DNA of 64,000 nucleotides from Candidatus Uhrbacteria bacterium RIFCSPHIGHO2_12_FULL_60_25 (GCA_001791275.1 MGEH01000018.1:1-64000), one strand, 5' to 3'; positions 46,044 through 55,585 are shown, counted from the stretch's first letter. Translations and numbers: made by a program. Notes: generated from the sequence alone by a model not told the origin.

Positions 46044-46847
46044 ATGAATGATTTGTTGCAGGGCATTGTACTTGGCCTGTTGCAGGGCGTGACCGAATTT
46101 TTTCCCGTCTCGTCCTCCGGGCATCTGATCCTCGTTCCGTGGCTCTTCGGGTGGAGGGACCAGGGGCTCGCGTTCGATACCGTCCTCCACCTGGGGACGC
46201 TCGTTGCCGTGCTGTGGGCATTCCGAAAAGACGTCACGCGCATCGTCAGAGGCGCGTTTGTCCAGAACGACGCGGCGGCAAAACGACTCTTCCTGCAAAT
46301 CATCGCGGCGAGCATCCCCGGGATCGTGCTGGGTGGTCTCTTCGGTTCTGCGATCGAAAGTGCGCTGCGCGGACCGTTGCCCGTGGCAATTGATCTTGCT
46401 TTTTGGGGCATCGTCCTCTTTGCGGCCGACCGGTCGTCTGCGGGGAAGAAGGACGCGGTCCGCGCGGTTGACCGATTGAATTGGCGGCAAACGCTCACGG
46501 TCGGCCTTGCGCAGGCGATTGCACTGTTACCCGGAACGTCACGATCCGGTATAACGATGACCGGGGGGCTCCTGTCCGGTCTGGACCGCGGGACGGCCGT
46601 CCAGTTCTCGTTCCTCGTGAGCATTCCCACGATTGCCGCCGCAGGCGGATACGGCCTCCTGAAGCTTCTGCGCGGCGATGCGACGGCGAGCGTTGGACCC
46701 GGGCTCCTCGCCGGGTTCCTGGTCGCGGCCGTGTCCGGCGCGTGGGCGATCCGATTCCTTCGTTCGTATGTGTCGAAACACTCATTCAACGCATTCGTCA
46801 TCTACCGCCTCGCGCTCGCGCTCGTTGTCGTGGCGGCATTACGGTAG
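46044..46847 (+). CDS. uppP: Undecaprenyl-diphosphatase
   Basis: GLLQGVTEFFPVSSSGHLIL and LLPGTSRSGITMTGGLLSGLDR. Confidence 0.96.
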   Translation: MNDLLQGIVLGLLQGVTEFFPVSSSGHLILVPWLFGWRDQGLAFDTVLHLGTLVAVLWAFRKDVTRIVRGAFVQNDAAAKRLFLQIIAASIPGIVLGGLFGSAIESALRGPLPVAIDLAFWGIVLFAADRSSAGKKDAVRAVDRLNWRQTLTVGLAQAIALLPGTSRSGITMTGGLLSGLDRGTAVQFSFLVSIPTIAAAGGYGLLKLLRGDATASVGPGLLAGFLVAAVSGAWAIRFLRSYVSKHSFNAFVIYRLALALVVVAALR

Positions 46848-47976
46848 CGCCGCGTTCGTCGCGTTCGCGTTCGCCTTGCCTGCGACCGCCGCGAACGTCC
46901 CGGTGCTGCACGCGAGTTCAACGACCCCAAGCGTGGACACGTCCAATGTCGCGTCCCTGCTCGTGATTGACGTCGCGAGCGGCAAGACGCTGTATAAATT
47001 GAATCCGGACAAACAGTGGTCCGCCGCGAGCCTCACGAAGCTCATGACGTCTTATCTCTTTTCGTCCGGCCGCCGGAACTGGGCCTCGAAAGGCAACATC
47101 GTGAAGTCAGACGAAGTGGGAGGCGGTCGCCTCGGCGTTCCGTCCGGCAGCACGATGACGTTTCGCGACCTGCTCTATTCCGCAGTCATCGGGAGCGCGA
47201 ACAACGCGGCGAACGCGATGGCGCGACAGTCCGGGTACGGGTCCAAGGGTTTCATCAGGGAGATGAACCGTCGAACGGGTCTCCTCGGCATGACGAACAC
47301 CGCGTACGTTGACGCGTCCGGGATGAGCCCGAAAAATGTCTCAACCGCCTACGATGTCGCGTTGGCATTGGACGCCGCGGGAGCAAACGATGAAATACAG
47401 AAGGCGATGGTATCACCGACGTATCGGTTCACGGTCGCGACGCCCAAGAAAGTGACGAAGACGATCAAGAATACCAACCGTCTCCTGTTCGAGGAACCGG
47501 ACGTTCTCGTCACGGCGGGAAAAACTGGGTATCTCGAAGAGTCCATGTACAACTACGCGGTCAGCGTACGTCCCAAGTCCGGGGATGGTGGCGAGCTCGC
47601 GATCGTCGTGTTCGGCGCACCCGCGCGCGCGGATTCCGTTGATACCGCGACCGTGCTCGCGAAGTGGGCGTGGGAGTCGTTTGCATGGTCCGGCACCTCC
47701 ACGGTCCCGATTCGTTTCAATCGCAATCTCGGTCCTGGCATCCGCGGGGCGGACGTGAAAGCACTCCAGAAATGGTTAAATGGCAACGGGACGGTCATCG
47801 CCGCATCCGGTCCGGGGTCTCCAGGCCGTGAGACGGAAAAATACGGTCCGCTCACGCAGGTGGCCGTGAAAAAGTTCCAGGACGCGCATAAGGCGGACAT
47901 TCTCGTGCCGCAGGGGCGTGAGAAGGGGAGTGGCGTCGTTGATTTTCAGACGCGGGCGTATTTGAATACGCACTGA
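46825..47976 (+). CDS. D-alanyl-D-alanine carboxypeptidase (S11) with peptidoglycan-binding C-terminus (TTG start likely)
   Basis: SAASLTKLMTSYL (SxxK), GSANNAANAMA (SxN), TAGKTGYLEE (KTG); C-terminal RGADVKALQKWLN. Confidence 0.85.
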   Translation: MSWRHYGSAAFVAFAFALPATAANVPVLHASSTTPSVDTSNVASLLVIDVASGKTLYKLNPDKQWSAASLTKLMTSYLFSSGRRNWASKGNIVKSDEVGGGRLGVPSGSTMTFRDLLYSAVIGSANNAANAMARQSGYGSKGFIREMNRRTGLLGMTNTAYVDASGMSPKNVSTAYDVALALDAAGANDEIQKAMVSPTYRFTVATPKKVTKTIKNTNRLLFEEPDVLVTAGKTGYLEESMYNYAVSVRPKSGDGGELAIVVFGAPARADSVDTATVLAKWAWESFAWSGTSTVPIRFNRNLGPGIRGADVKALQKWLNGNGTVIAASGPGSPGRETEKYGPLTQVAVKKFQDAHKADILVPQGREKGSGVVDFQTRAYLNTH

Positions 47977-48045
47977 CATGAAGTCGTCTGTCTTGGTAGC
48001 CACATACACCACGCCAAATAAGTCGGTAACCATCTAAAAAATACT

Positions 48046-48663
48046 ATGAAATACGACATATTAGCATCGACAGATGCAGTAAATAATACGATGAAAGCTC
48101 TTACGGAGTGCGGCTTTATGCCCGAATCGCTTTCTTCCCTGGATGAAACGCTTTCAAGGATCAAAGAGCTGATCCCGGCCGGAGCGTCAGTTATGAACGG
48201 TTCTTCGCGGACGTTGGAAGAGATCGGTTTCGTCAAATATTTAAAAGAGCAAGCGCACGGCTGGAATAATCTTCATGAGGCCATACTTGCGGAAAAAGAC
48301 CAGGCCAAACAAGCGGCATTACGCAAACAGTCTGTTCTCTCCGATTTCTATCTTGGTAGTGCGCATGCTATTGCCGAGACCGGAGAAATTGTAATCGCAT
48401 CGAATTCCGGGAGTCAGCTCCCTCATATCGCTTTTACCTCGCCGAACATTATCCTCGTCGTCGGCACTCAAAAAATCACACCGGATGTCGATACTGCGAT
48501 CGCCAGGCTCAAAGAGTATGTCTTCCCGCTGGAAGATGCCCGAATGAAGGAAGCGGGCATGGGCGGCAGTTTTATCTCCAAAGTTCTCATTTTGTCCCGC
48601 GAGCAGTCATTTATGGGACGAAAATTCCACGTCCTGTTTGTGAATGAAAAATTAGGATTCTAA
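48046..48663 (+). CDS. LUD (LutC/DUF162) domain protein
   Basis: GASVMNGSSRTLEEIGF...SDFYLGSAHAIAETGEIVIASNSGSQLPHIAF...ILVVGTQKI. Confidence 0.85.
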   Translation: MKYDILASTDAVNNTMKALTECGFMPESLSSLDETLSRIKELIPAGASVMNGSSRTLEEIGFVKYLKEQAHGWNNLHEAILAEKDQAKQAALRKQSVLSDFYLGSAHAIAETGEIVIASNSGSQLPHIAFTSPNIILVVGTQKITPDVDTAIARLKEYVFPLEDARMKEAGMGGSFISKVLILSREQSFMGRKFHVLFVNEKLGF

Positions 48664-48712
48664 TTTTTGGATTAACTTTTGATGTGGCCGTCTATATTAT
48701 TGGCGAACGAAT

Positions 48713-49825
48713 ATGACGAGAATTTGGAACAAGCATAAACAGTCAAATGCCCCTCTTAAAAGGAAAGTCTTGGTCGGCATGTCCGGAGGCGTGGACTCGT
48801 CGGTCGCCGCGGCGTTGCTTGTGAACGCCGGCTACCGCGTCGTCGGCGGGTTCATCAAGAACTGGTCAGACTCGAAAGACGTCTGGTCCGGGGAGTGTGA
48901 GTGGCGCGGCGAGCGTCGCGATGCGATCCGTGTCGCCGCGAAACTCGGCATTCCATTGCTCACGTTCGACTTTGAAGACCAGTATCGGAAACAGGTCGTC
49001 GCGCCGCTCTTCGAAGGGTATGCGCGCGGCGTGACGCCCAATCCGGACGTGCTCTGCAACCAGTTCATTAAGTTCGGACTGTTTTATCATGAGATGAAGC
49101 GACTCAAACTCGATTTTGTCGCCACGGGGCACTACGCGCAGGTCAAACAGGACCGGAAAGGCGTCGCGCATCTCCTTCGCGGCCGCGATCCGGAAAAAGA
49201 CCAGAGTTATTTCTTGCATCGCGTGGACCAGACCGCGCTCCGTCACGCGCTGTTCCCGGTCGGAGACAAGAAGAAAGCGGACGTCCGCCGACTGGCGCGC
49301 TCCTTCGGTCTTCCTACGGCGGAGAAGGAAGAGAGCATGGGCATCTGCTTCATCGGCAAACAGGACATGACGGCGTTCCTGCGTACGCGCATTCCGTCCA
49401 AACCGGGCGACGTGGTTGATCCGAACGGTCGCGTGATCGGCGCGCACAAAGGTCTCGACAGCGTCACGATCGGCCAGCGCCACGGCTTCTCGGTCTCACA
49501 GCCGGGCGGTCCATGGTACGCGGCGGTCAAAGACCAGTCCGTGAACTGCCTCATGGTCGTGCCGGGACGCGAGCATCCGGCGCTGTACTCGTCCACGGCC
49601 ACGGTCGGCGATCTGCATTGGGTCACGGGAGTGTCAGCGATTGGGCTGCGCGGTCTGCAGTGTGCGGTTCGCTATCGGCAGGAAGCGGTGCCAATCTCGG
49701 TCAGCGACGCTGGACGCGGACGTATCAGTCTCCATTTCAAAAAGCCCGTCTTTGCCGTGGCTCCTGGACAATCCGCGGTCGTTTATAAAGGGAGGGAGTG
49801 TTTTGGGGGAGGCGTGATCGTGTAG
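48713..49825 (+). CDS. mnmA: tRNA-specific 2-thiouridylase
   Basis: VLVGMSGGVDSSVAAALL; NPDVLCNQFIKFG; DQSYFLHRV; STGICFIGK-like MGICFIGK. Confidence 0.95.
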   Translation: MTRIWNKHKQSNAPLKRKVLVGMSGGVDSSVAAALLVNAGYRVVGGFIKNWSDSKDVWSGECEWRGERRDAIRVAAKLGIPLLTFDFEDQYRKQVVAPLFEGYARGVTPNPDVLCNQFIKFGLFYHEMKRLKLDFVATGHYAQVKQDRKGVAHLLRGRDPEKDQSYFLHRVDQTALRHALFPVGDKKKADVRRLARSFGLPTAEKEESMGICFIGKQDMTAFLRTRIPSKPGDVVDPNGRVIGAHKGLDSVTIGQRHGFSVSQPGGPWYAAVKDQSVNCLMVVPGREHPALYSSTATVGDLHWVTGVSAIGLRGLQCAVRYRQEAVPISVSDAGRGRISLHFKKPVFAVAPGQSAVVYKGRECFGGGVIV

Positions 49826-49842
49826 GGTCAGCGCCCCCTCAT

Positions 49843-50079
49843 GTCATCCCGACCGAGGCGCGTCCGACGCGCCGAGTGGAGGGACCCCTTTTCCGTTACA
49901 CCTCATACCATCCGGAACAAGGTCACGCATCGACTCACTCCTCACCTGGTCAGAAAGAAATGAGCGGGCACTTCTACATGAACATTGATCGCTTCCTTCA
50001 AACCGAAATGGAACGAGCTGGCCCGGAGTTGTCACGGAAAAGGGGTCCCTCGACTCCGCTTCGCTACGCTCGGGATGAC
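49843..50079 (+). mobile_element. Internally deleted derivative of element A (MITE-like copy B)
   Basis: Both ends align to copy A (minus): CACTCCTCACCTGG.CAGAA and GCTTCCTTCAA.C.GAAATGGA; GIY-YIG core absent. Confidence 0.75.
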
Positions 50080-50144
50080 CCTTGAAGAGACGCTCCGCTC
50101 GTGATGACACAAAGGGGCGCATCCGTTACCCTGTCCGCCATCCT

Positions 50145-50939
50145 ATGCCCCGCTTGCCGCGGCTCGAGTGGATCTCTGTCATCTACCTGGCGGTGTTCGT
50201 CCTCGCCGTTTTGTCGCCCAGTCTGGTCCGGCGCGACGTGTTTGGGATTCCGGAAGAACACGCGGAGGAGATTCTGATTTTTCTCTTCGGTCTCGTCGGA
50301 CTCATGACGTTCTCGTTGTACGATCGCGTGGTCGAGTGGCGTGAGAAGGAACGCGACGAGGCGCGTGATGACCGGGACAAGGCGAAGAAAGAACTCGTGG
50401 CGTCGTATGAGTACATCGGCGCGGTGAATCGTCAGAATGACGCGATGAAGCGTCTTGCGAACGAGGCTGCGACCACGCTCACGGGCGGGGAGCGCGTGAG
50501 TAAAGAGTTGTTTCAGTCGCTCGCGATGAATGCCGCAACATTGGTCCGGGGAGAACACGCTGCCATACGGTTTGTTGCTCTCGATAGATTGCGGACTCTG
50601 CGAGAGTTCCTTGTTGATCCGCTGAATCAACTTCGCGTCCCGAATAAGGATCTTAAGCTCGCGCATGATGAGGGGCGGACGCACTGTTACGTCCGAAGCG
50701 AAGACGGCCACGAGACGCTCGTGATTCCGTCGGATCGGAACGACCTCACATGCAAAGCGTTCATCCTCGTCCAGACGAGTCCGGGCGACGTGCCGGACGT
50801 GGACGCCGGTCTCCTCAAGGTCTATGCCAACCAGGCGGAGGTGCTGTATCGTGTGTTGAACGGGAACCGGGAACAGGAAACCGGGAACGGGTCAGATACG
50901 GTTCCCAGTTCCCGGATCCCGGTTCCCGATTCCGTATGA
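50145..50939 (+). CDS. Hypothetical protein with N-terminal TMs and coiled coil
   Basis: Hydrophobic ISVIYLAVFVLAVLSPSLV; helical VEWREKERDEARDDRDKAKKEL; C-term from GGGAACC repeat. Confidence 0.7.
   Translation: MPRLPRLEWISVIYLAVFVLAVLSPSLVRRDVFGIPEEHAEEILIFLFGLVGLMTFSLYDRVVEWREKERDEARDDRDKAKKELVASYEYIGAVNRQNDAMKRLANEAATTLTGGERVSKELFQSLAMNAATLVRGEHAAIRFVALDRLRTLREFLVDPLNQLRVPNKDLKLAHDEGRTHCYVRSEDGHETLVIPSDRNDLTCKAFILVQTSPGDVPDVDAGLLKVYANQAEVLYRVLNGNREQETGNGSDTVPSSRIPVPDSV
50861..50930 (+). repeat. GGGAACC-type palindromic repeat, left of alaS
   Basis: CGGGAACCGGGAACAGGAAACCGGGAACGGGTCAGATACGGTTCCCAGTTCCCGGATCCCGGTTCCCG. Confidence 0.85.
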
Positions 50940-52825
50940 CCGCTTCAGAGTTACGACAACGGTTTCTTGATTTCTTCAAGGAGAAGGGACACGCGATCAT
51001 CCCTTCAGCGTCTTTGATACCGGAAAACGATCCGAGCGTCCTGTTCACGACGGCCGGGATGCAGCCGCTCGTCCCGTACCTTCAGGGCCAGCCGCATCCG
51101 ATGGGGAAGCGCATCGCCAACGTCCAGAAGTGCCTTCGCACGGACGACATTGACGAAGTCGGCGATAACCGGCATCTCACGTTCTTCGAGATGCTGGGCA
51201 ACTGGTCGCTTGGCGACTATTTCAAACAGGAAGCCATCGGCTGGTCGTTCGAGTTTCTGACGGACACAAAATGGTGCGGCATCGATCCATTGATGCTCTA
51301 CGTCACGGTCTTCGAGGGCGACAAGGACGCGCCGCGCGACGACGATTCCATCGGCATCTGGCAGGCGCTCTTCGAGGTGAACGGCATCGCGGCCGAGGTC
51401 GGCGTGGCGGGGAAGGACGAACCGGCGAAAGGAACGCATGGTCCGCGCGTGTACCCGTATCCCAAGGCGAAGAACTGGTGGCCAGGCGCGACCGCAAAAG
51501 GTCTCTGCGGACCGGATACGGAAATGTTCTACGACACGGGCCGGAAACACGACCCGACGTTCGGAAAGGTATGCCACCCGAACTGCGACTGCGGTCGCTT
51601 CGTTGAAATCTGGAACGACGTATTCATGCAGTTCAAGCGCGAGACGGACGGCGGGCCGCTCACAAGTCTTCCGATCAAGAACGTGGATACGGGCATGGGG
51701 CTCGAGCGCATGGCCGCGATGCTACAGGGGGTCGAGACGGTCTTCGATACGGAGACGTTCCAGGTGATGTTCAACGCGCTCGAGGAACTGTCCGGGAAAA
51801 AGTACGCGTCTCGGGGCGCTGAACGGTCTTTTCGCATCATCGCCGACCACCTGCGCGCGGCGACGTTCGCGATCGGAGATGGCGCCGTCCCATCAAACGT
51901 CCAACAGGGCTATGTGGTCCGCCGCCTCATCCGTCGCGCGATTCGCGAAGGCCGCAAGATCGGAATCAAAGGACCGTTCGCGTCACGTGTCGCGTCCGTC
52001 GTGATCGGTGAGTTCGGGTCATTTTACTCGGAGCTTGAGTCCAAGCGAGCGCAGATCGTTTCCGAGATGGACAAAGAAGAAGCGAAGTTCGAGGAGACGC
52101 TTGAGAAAGGTCTCAAAGAACTGGAACGGATGTTGAAGGAGGGCGACGTCACCGGAGAAAAGGCGTTCGTGCTCTACTCGACCTACGGGTTTCCGCTCGA
52201 ACTGACGGAAGAACTGGTCCGCGAGCGGGGACAGAGCGTCAATCGCTCTCGTTTCCAGGCTGAATTCATGAAGCACCAGGAACTGTCGCGCACGTCCGCG
52301 GCGGGGATGTTCAAGGGTGGTCTTCAAGACACATCGGATGAATGTACCCGTCTCCACACGGCCACGCACCTGCTTCATCGCGCTCTGAAAAACGTCCTCG
52401 GCGAGCACGTCGAACAAAAAGGTTCGAACATCACGCGCGAACGTCTTCGCTTTGATTTCACGCACTCGGCAAAGGTCACGAAAGAACAGCTAAAAGAAGT
52501 CGAAGACATCGTGAACGACGCGATTCGTCGCGACCTTCCGGTCACGTACAAGATCATGGATATGGACGAGGCAAAGAAAGCCGGCGCCATCGGTCTCTTT
52601 GAAGACAGGTACGCGCAGGTCGGCGGAAAGATCAACGTCTACGTTGTCGGCGATGACAAGACAGATTATTTCAGCAAGGAAATTTGCGGCGGCCCGCACG
52701 TCGGAAAGACAGGGGAGCTTGGGTCATTCAAGATCCAGAAAGAAGAAGCGTGCTCCGCAGGGATCAGACGGATCAAGGCGACAGTAACCGGGAACCTGGA
52801 ACAGGGAACCGGGAACGGGTCATGA
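50936..52825 (+). CDS. alaS: Alanine--tRNA ligase, C-terminally short
   Basis: MTASELRQRFLDFFKEKGHAIIPSASLIPENDPSVLFTTAGMQPLVPYL; editing motif HTATHLLHRAL; CGGPHVG. Confidence 0.96.
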   Translation: MTASELRQRFLDFFKEKGHAIIPSASLIPENDPSVLFTTAGMQPLVPYLQGQPHPMGKRIANVQKCLRTDDIDEVGDNRHLTFFEMLGNWSLGDYFKQEAIGWSFEFLTDTKWCGIDPLMLYVTVFEGDKDAPRDDDSIGIWQALFEVNGIAAEVGVAGKDEPAKGTHGPRVYPYPKAKNWWPGATAKGLCGPDTEMFYDTGRKHDPTFGKVCHPNCDCGRFVEIWNDVFMQFKRETDGGPLTSLPIKNVDTGMGLERMAAMLQGVETVFDTETFQVMFNALEELSGKKYASRGAERSFRIIADHLRAATFAIGDGAVPSNVQQGYVVRRLIRRAIREGRKIGIKGPFASRVASVVIGEFGSFYSELESKRAQIVSEMDKEEAKFEETLEKGLKELERMLKEGDVTGEKAFVLYSTYGFPLELTEELVRERGQSVNRSRFQAEFMKHQELSRTSAAGMFKGGLQDTSDECTRLHTATHLLHRALKNVLGEHVEQKGSNITRERLRFDFTHSAKVTKEQLKEVEDIVNDAIRRDLPVTYKIMDMDEAKKAGAIGLFEDRYAQVGGKINVYVVGDDKTDYFSKEICGGPHVGKTGELGSFKIQKEEACSAGIRRIKATVTGNLEQGTGNGS

Positions 52826-52857
52826 ACGGTTCCCAGTTCCCGGATCCCGGTTCCCGA
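52785..52857 (+). repeat. GGGAACC-type palindromic repeat, right end of alaS
   Basis: ACCGGGAACCTGGAACAGGGAACCGGGAACGGGTCATGAACGGTTCCCAGTTCCCGGATCCCGGTTCCCGA. Confidence 0.85.
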
Positions 52858-52878
52858 AGAATAACCCGAAGAATAACG

Positions 52879-52908
52879 TTGACCATTTTTGCCAGAACCT
52901 GCTAAACT
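52879..52908 (+). promoter_or_regulatory. Putative promoter of infA/ribosomal operon
   Basis: TTGACC-18 nt-TAAACT. Confidence 0.6.
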
Positions 52909-52973
52909 GCGCCCATTATCATGTGGACATGTCATCGATTCCGCTAATTCTTGCGAAAAATCATCCCATTTGA

Positions 52974-53228
52974 ATGGCGCGATACAGCCGCAATAACACA
53001 CAAGGACCCGCTTCTCCCAGCAAGGACTTCCTTGTGGTGAAAGGGATCGTGCAAGAGAACCTGCCGGCCGCTTCGTTCCGGGTCAAACTCGAGAACGGGC
53101 AGATGATTTTGTGTCATATGGCAGGAAAATTGAGGAAACACCGCATTCGGCTCACCCCCGGGGATGAGGTCCAGATCGAGATCAGCCCCTATGATTTGAC
53201 AAAAGGACGGATTATCTATAGATTCTAG
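52974..53228 (+). CDS. infA: Translation initiation factor IF-1
   Basis: [62 protein letters not shown]. Confidence 0.95.
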   Translation: MARYSRNNTQGPASPSKDFLVVKGIVQENLPAASFRVKLENGQMILCHMAGKLRKHRIRLTPGDEVQIEISPYDLTKGRIIYRF

Positions 53229-53240
53229 TCCCTTTAAGGT

Positions 53241-53357
53241 ATGAAAGTACGCTCGTCCGTGAAGGCCATGTGCCGCGATTGCAAGGTTGTCCGGCGTAAA
53301 GGCCGGGTCGTGGTCATCTGCTCGAAGAGTCCGAAGCATAAGCAGCGTCAAGGTTAG
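53241..53357 (+). CDS. rpmJ: Ribosomal protein L36 (absent from supplied ORF track)
   Basis: My translation [38 protein letters not shown]. Confidence 0.95.
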   Translation: MKVRSSVKAMCRDCKVVRRKGRVVVICSKSPKHKQRQG

Positions 53358-53403
53358 ACTCACATCACTTCTTAACCCCGGCTGAACGGTCCCCCTCACA
53401 CCT

Positions 53404-53790
53404 ATGGCACGCATTGCGGGAGTCACCCTCCCGGCCAACAAGCGCATTGATATTGCGCTCCAATACATCTACGGCGTCGGTATCACCACCGCGATGAAAA
53501 TCATCGCGGAAAGCGGCGTGCCCGCGAACGTACGCGTGAAAGATCTCACGGAGACGCAGGCGAACAAGCTGCGCGACATCGTCGAAAAGAAGTTCAAGGT
53601 CGAGGGAGAACTGAAGCGCGAAGTGCTCGGCAACATCAAACGTCTGAAAGAGATCGGCAGCTACCGCGGCACGCGGCACATCCGGAACCTCCCGGTGCGA
53701 GGACAGCGCACGCGCACGAACACGCGCACCGTGCGCGGCAACGTCCGCAAAACGATGGGTTCTGGCAAACGGTCACTCGAAAAGACATAA
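53404..53790 (+). CDS. rpsM: Ribosomal protein S13
   Basis: [40 protein letters not shown]. Confidence 0.97.
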   Translation: MARIAGVTLPANKRIDIALQYIYGVGITTAMKIIAESGVPANVRVKDLTETQANKLRDIVEKKFKVEGELKREVLGNIKRLKEIGSYRGTRHIRNLPVRGQRTRTNTRTVRGNVRKTMGSGKRSLEKT

Positions 53791-53793
53791 TCT

Positions 53794-54255
53794 ATGACGA
53801 AAGACGTCCAGAATCTGAAAGAGACCGCCGCGTCAGACGCGGCGGAGGGTTCGGCGTCCAAGAAGAAAGCGGCGCCGAAGGCGAAGAAGTCGAAGAAAGC
53901 GAAGCGTCAGGTTTCGACCGGCCGCGCCTACGTCCAGTCTACCTACAACAACACCATTGTGACGCTCACGGATCCGGACGGGAACGTCCTTGCCTGGGCG
54001 AGCGCCGGAAACGCCGGATTCCGCGGACCGAAAAAGGCCACGCCGTACGCGGCGTCGGTCATCGTGCGGAACGCCGTGGAGCGCGCAAACGATTACGGAT
54101 TGAAGGAAGTTCACGTGTTCGTGAAGGGCGTGGGTCAGGGGCGCGAGAGCGCGATCCGCGCGTTCAACGCGAACGGCGTGAACGTGCTGTCCATCAAGGA
54201 CGTCACGCCCATCCCGCATAACGGCTGCCGTCCGCCCCGGCCGCGCCGCGTATAA
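53794..54255 (+). CDS. rpsK: Ribosomal protein S11
   Basis: [33 protein letters not shown]...[15 protein letters not shown]. Confidence 0.97.
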   Translation: MTKDVQNLKETAASDAAEGSASKKKAAPKAKKSKKAKRQVSTGRAYVQSTYNNTIVTLTDPDGNVLAWASAGNAGFRGPKKATPYAASVIVRNAVERANDYGLKEVHVFVKGVGQGRESAIRAFNANGVNVLSIKDVTPIPHNGCRPPRPRRV

Positions 54256-54256
54256 T
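54251..54256 (+). promoter_or_regulatory. Perfect -10 TATAAT 6 nt before rpsD ATG
   Basis: TATAAT-cattct-ATG at the rpsK 3' end. Confidence 0.5.
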
Positions 54257-54262
54257 CATTCT

Positions 54263-54865
54263 ATGCCGCGCATCAGCTGCAAGATCTGCCGACGCGAAGG
54301 GATGTCCCTCTGCGGACGGGAGAAGTGCGCGTACAAGCGGCGTCCGTACGCGCCGGGCGTGCACGGCCCGACCGGCCGCAGCCGTCCGACCGACTACGGC
54401 AAGCAGCTCCGCGAGAAGCAGAAGGCGAAACGGCTATATGGGATGGGCGAGCGCCAGTTCCGAAACCTGTTCGAGGCCGCAACGAAGAAGCGGGGGAACA
54501 CGGGGGAGATGCTCGTCGTCGCGCTCGAGACACGCCTGGACAACGCGGTGTTCCGCGCCGGATTCGCGAAGAACCGCGCGGCCGCGCGCCAGCTCGTGAG
54601 CCACGCGCATTTCGACGTGAACGGACACAAGGTGAACATCCCGTCCTACGTGGTCCGCTCCGGCGACATCATCCGCGTGCGCGACACGAAGCGGAACAAA
54701 GGGCCGTGGAAGAACCTCTCGGAATCCATGAAGACATACCAACCCGTGTCCTGGATCGCCGTGGATGCGAAAGAAATGGCGGCGAAGATCACCGGCAAAC
54801 CGACGGGTGAGGAATTGAAACAGCCATTCGACCCTCGCATGATCGTCGAATTCTATTCACGTTAA
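54263..54865 (+). CDS. rpsD: Ribosomal protein S4
   Basis: RLYGMGERQFRNLFEAATKKRGNTGEMLVVALETRLDNAVFRAGFA. Confidence 0.97.
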   Translation: MPRISCKICRREGMSLCGREKCAYKRRPYAPGVHGPTGRSRPTDYGKQLREKQKAKRLYGMGERQFRNLFEAATKKRGNTGEMLVVALETRLDNAVFRAGFAKNRAAARQLVSHAHFDVNGHKVNIPSYVVRSGDIIRVRDTKRNKGPWKNLSESMKTYQPVSWIAVDAKEMAAKITGKPTGEELKQPFDPRMIVEFYSR

Positions 54866-54885
54866 GTCCTTTATTTTTTATTCCT

Positions 54886-55584
54886 ATGGAATCGCTCCTC
54901 CTGCCTTCCAAGATCCGTTACGCCAAAGGCGAACGCGCGCATGAAGGCGTCATCACCGTCGAACCGTGCTCGCCAGGGTACGGCACGACCATCGGGAACG
55001 CGCTCCGCCGCGTCTTGCTTTCGTCGTTGCCGGGCGCGGCCGTGACAGCCGTGAAAATCAAGGGCGTGGACCACGAGTTTTCCACGATCCCGCACGTGAA
55101 GGAAGACGTGCTCGAAGTGATCATGAACCTGAAAGGGCTCCGCATCAAACTGCACGGCGATGAGCCCGTGAAGCTGTTTTTGACCACAAAAGGCGAGAAG
55201 ACCGTCACCGCCGGAAACTTTGAACGGGACGCACAGGTGGACATCGTGAATCCGGACGCCGTCATCGCCACGCTGACCGACAAGAGCGCCACGCTCGAGA
55301 TGGAAGTCACGATCGGTCCGGGCCGCGGCTACCGCAGCACCGAGGAACGCGCGAAGGAAAAACTCGAACTCGGCAACATTGCGATCGACGCGCTGTACAG
55401 CCCGGTCTTGAACGTCTCCTACAAAGTGGAAGCTACGCGCGTGGGCGAGAAAACGGACTTCGATAAGCTCGTGCTCCGCGTCGAAACCGACGGGACGATT
55501 GACGCGAAGGACGCCGTGCAGCAGGCCGTTGCGATTCTTCTTGATCACTTCAACCTGCTCACGACCATCGAAGAGGAATCCTGA
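54886..55584 (+). CDS. rpoA: RNA polymerase subunit alpha, N-terminal domain only
   Basis: VEPCSPGYGTTIGNALRRVLLSSLPGAAVTAVKIKGVDHEFSTI; ends at 232 aa. Confidence 0.96.
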   Translation: MESLLLPSKIRYAKGERAHEGVITVEPCSPGYGTTIGNALRRVLLSSLPGAAVTAVKIKGVDHEFSTIPHVKEDVLEVIMNLKGLRIKLHGDEPVKLFLTTKGEKTVTAGNFERDAQVDIVNPDAVIATLTDKSATLEMEVTIGPGRGYRSTEERAKEKLELGNIAIDALYSPVLNVSYKVEATRVGEKTDFDKLVLRVETDGTIDAKDAVQQAVAILLDHFNLLTTIEEES

Positions 55585-55585
55585 T

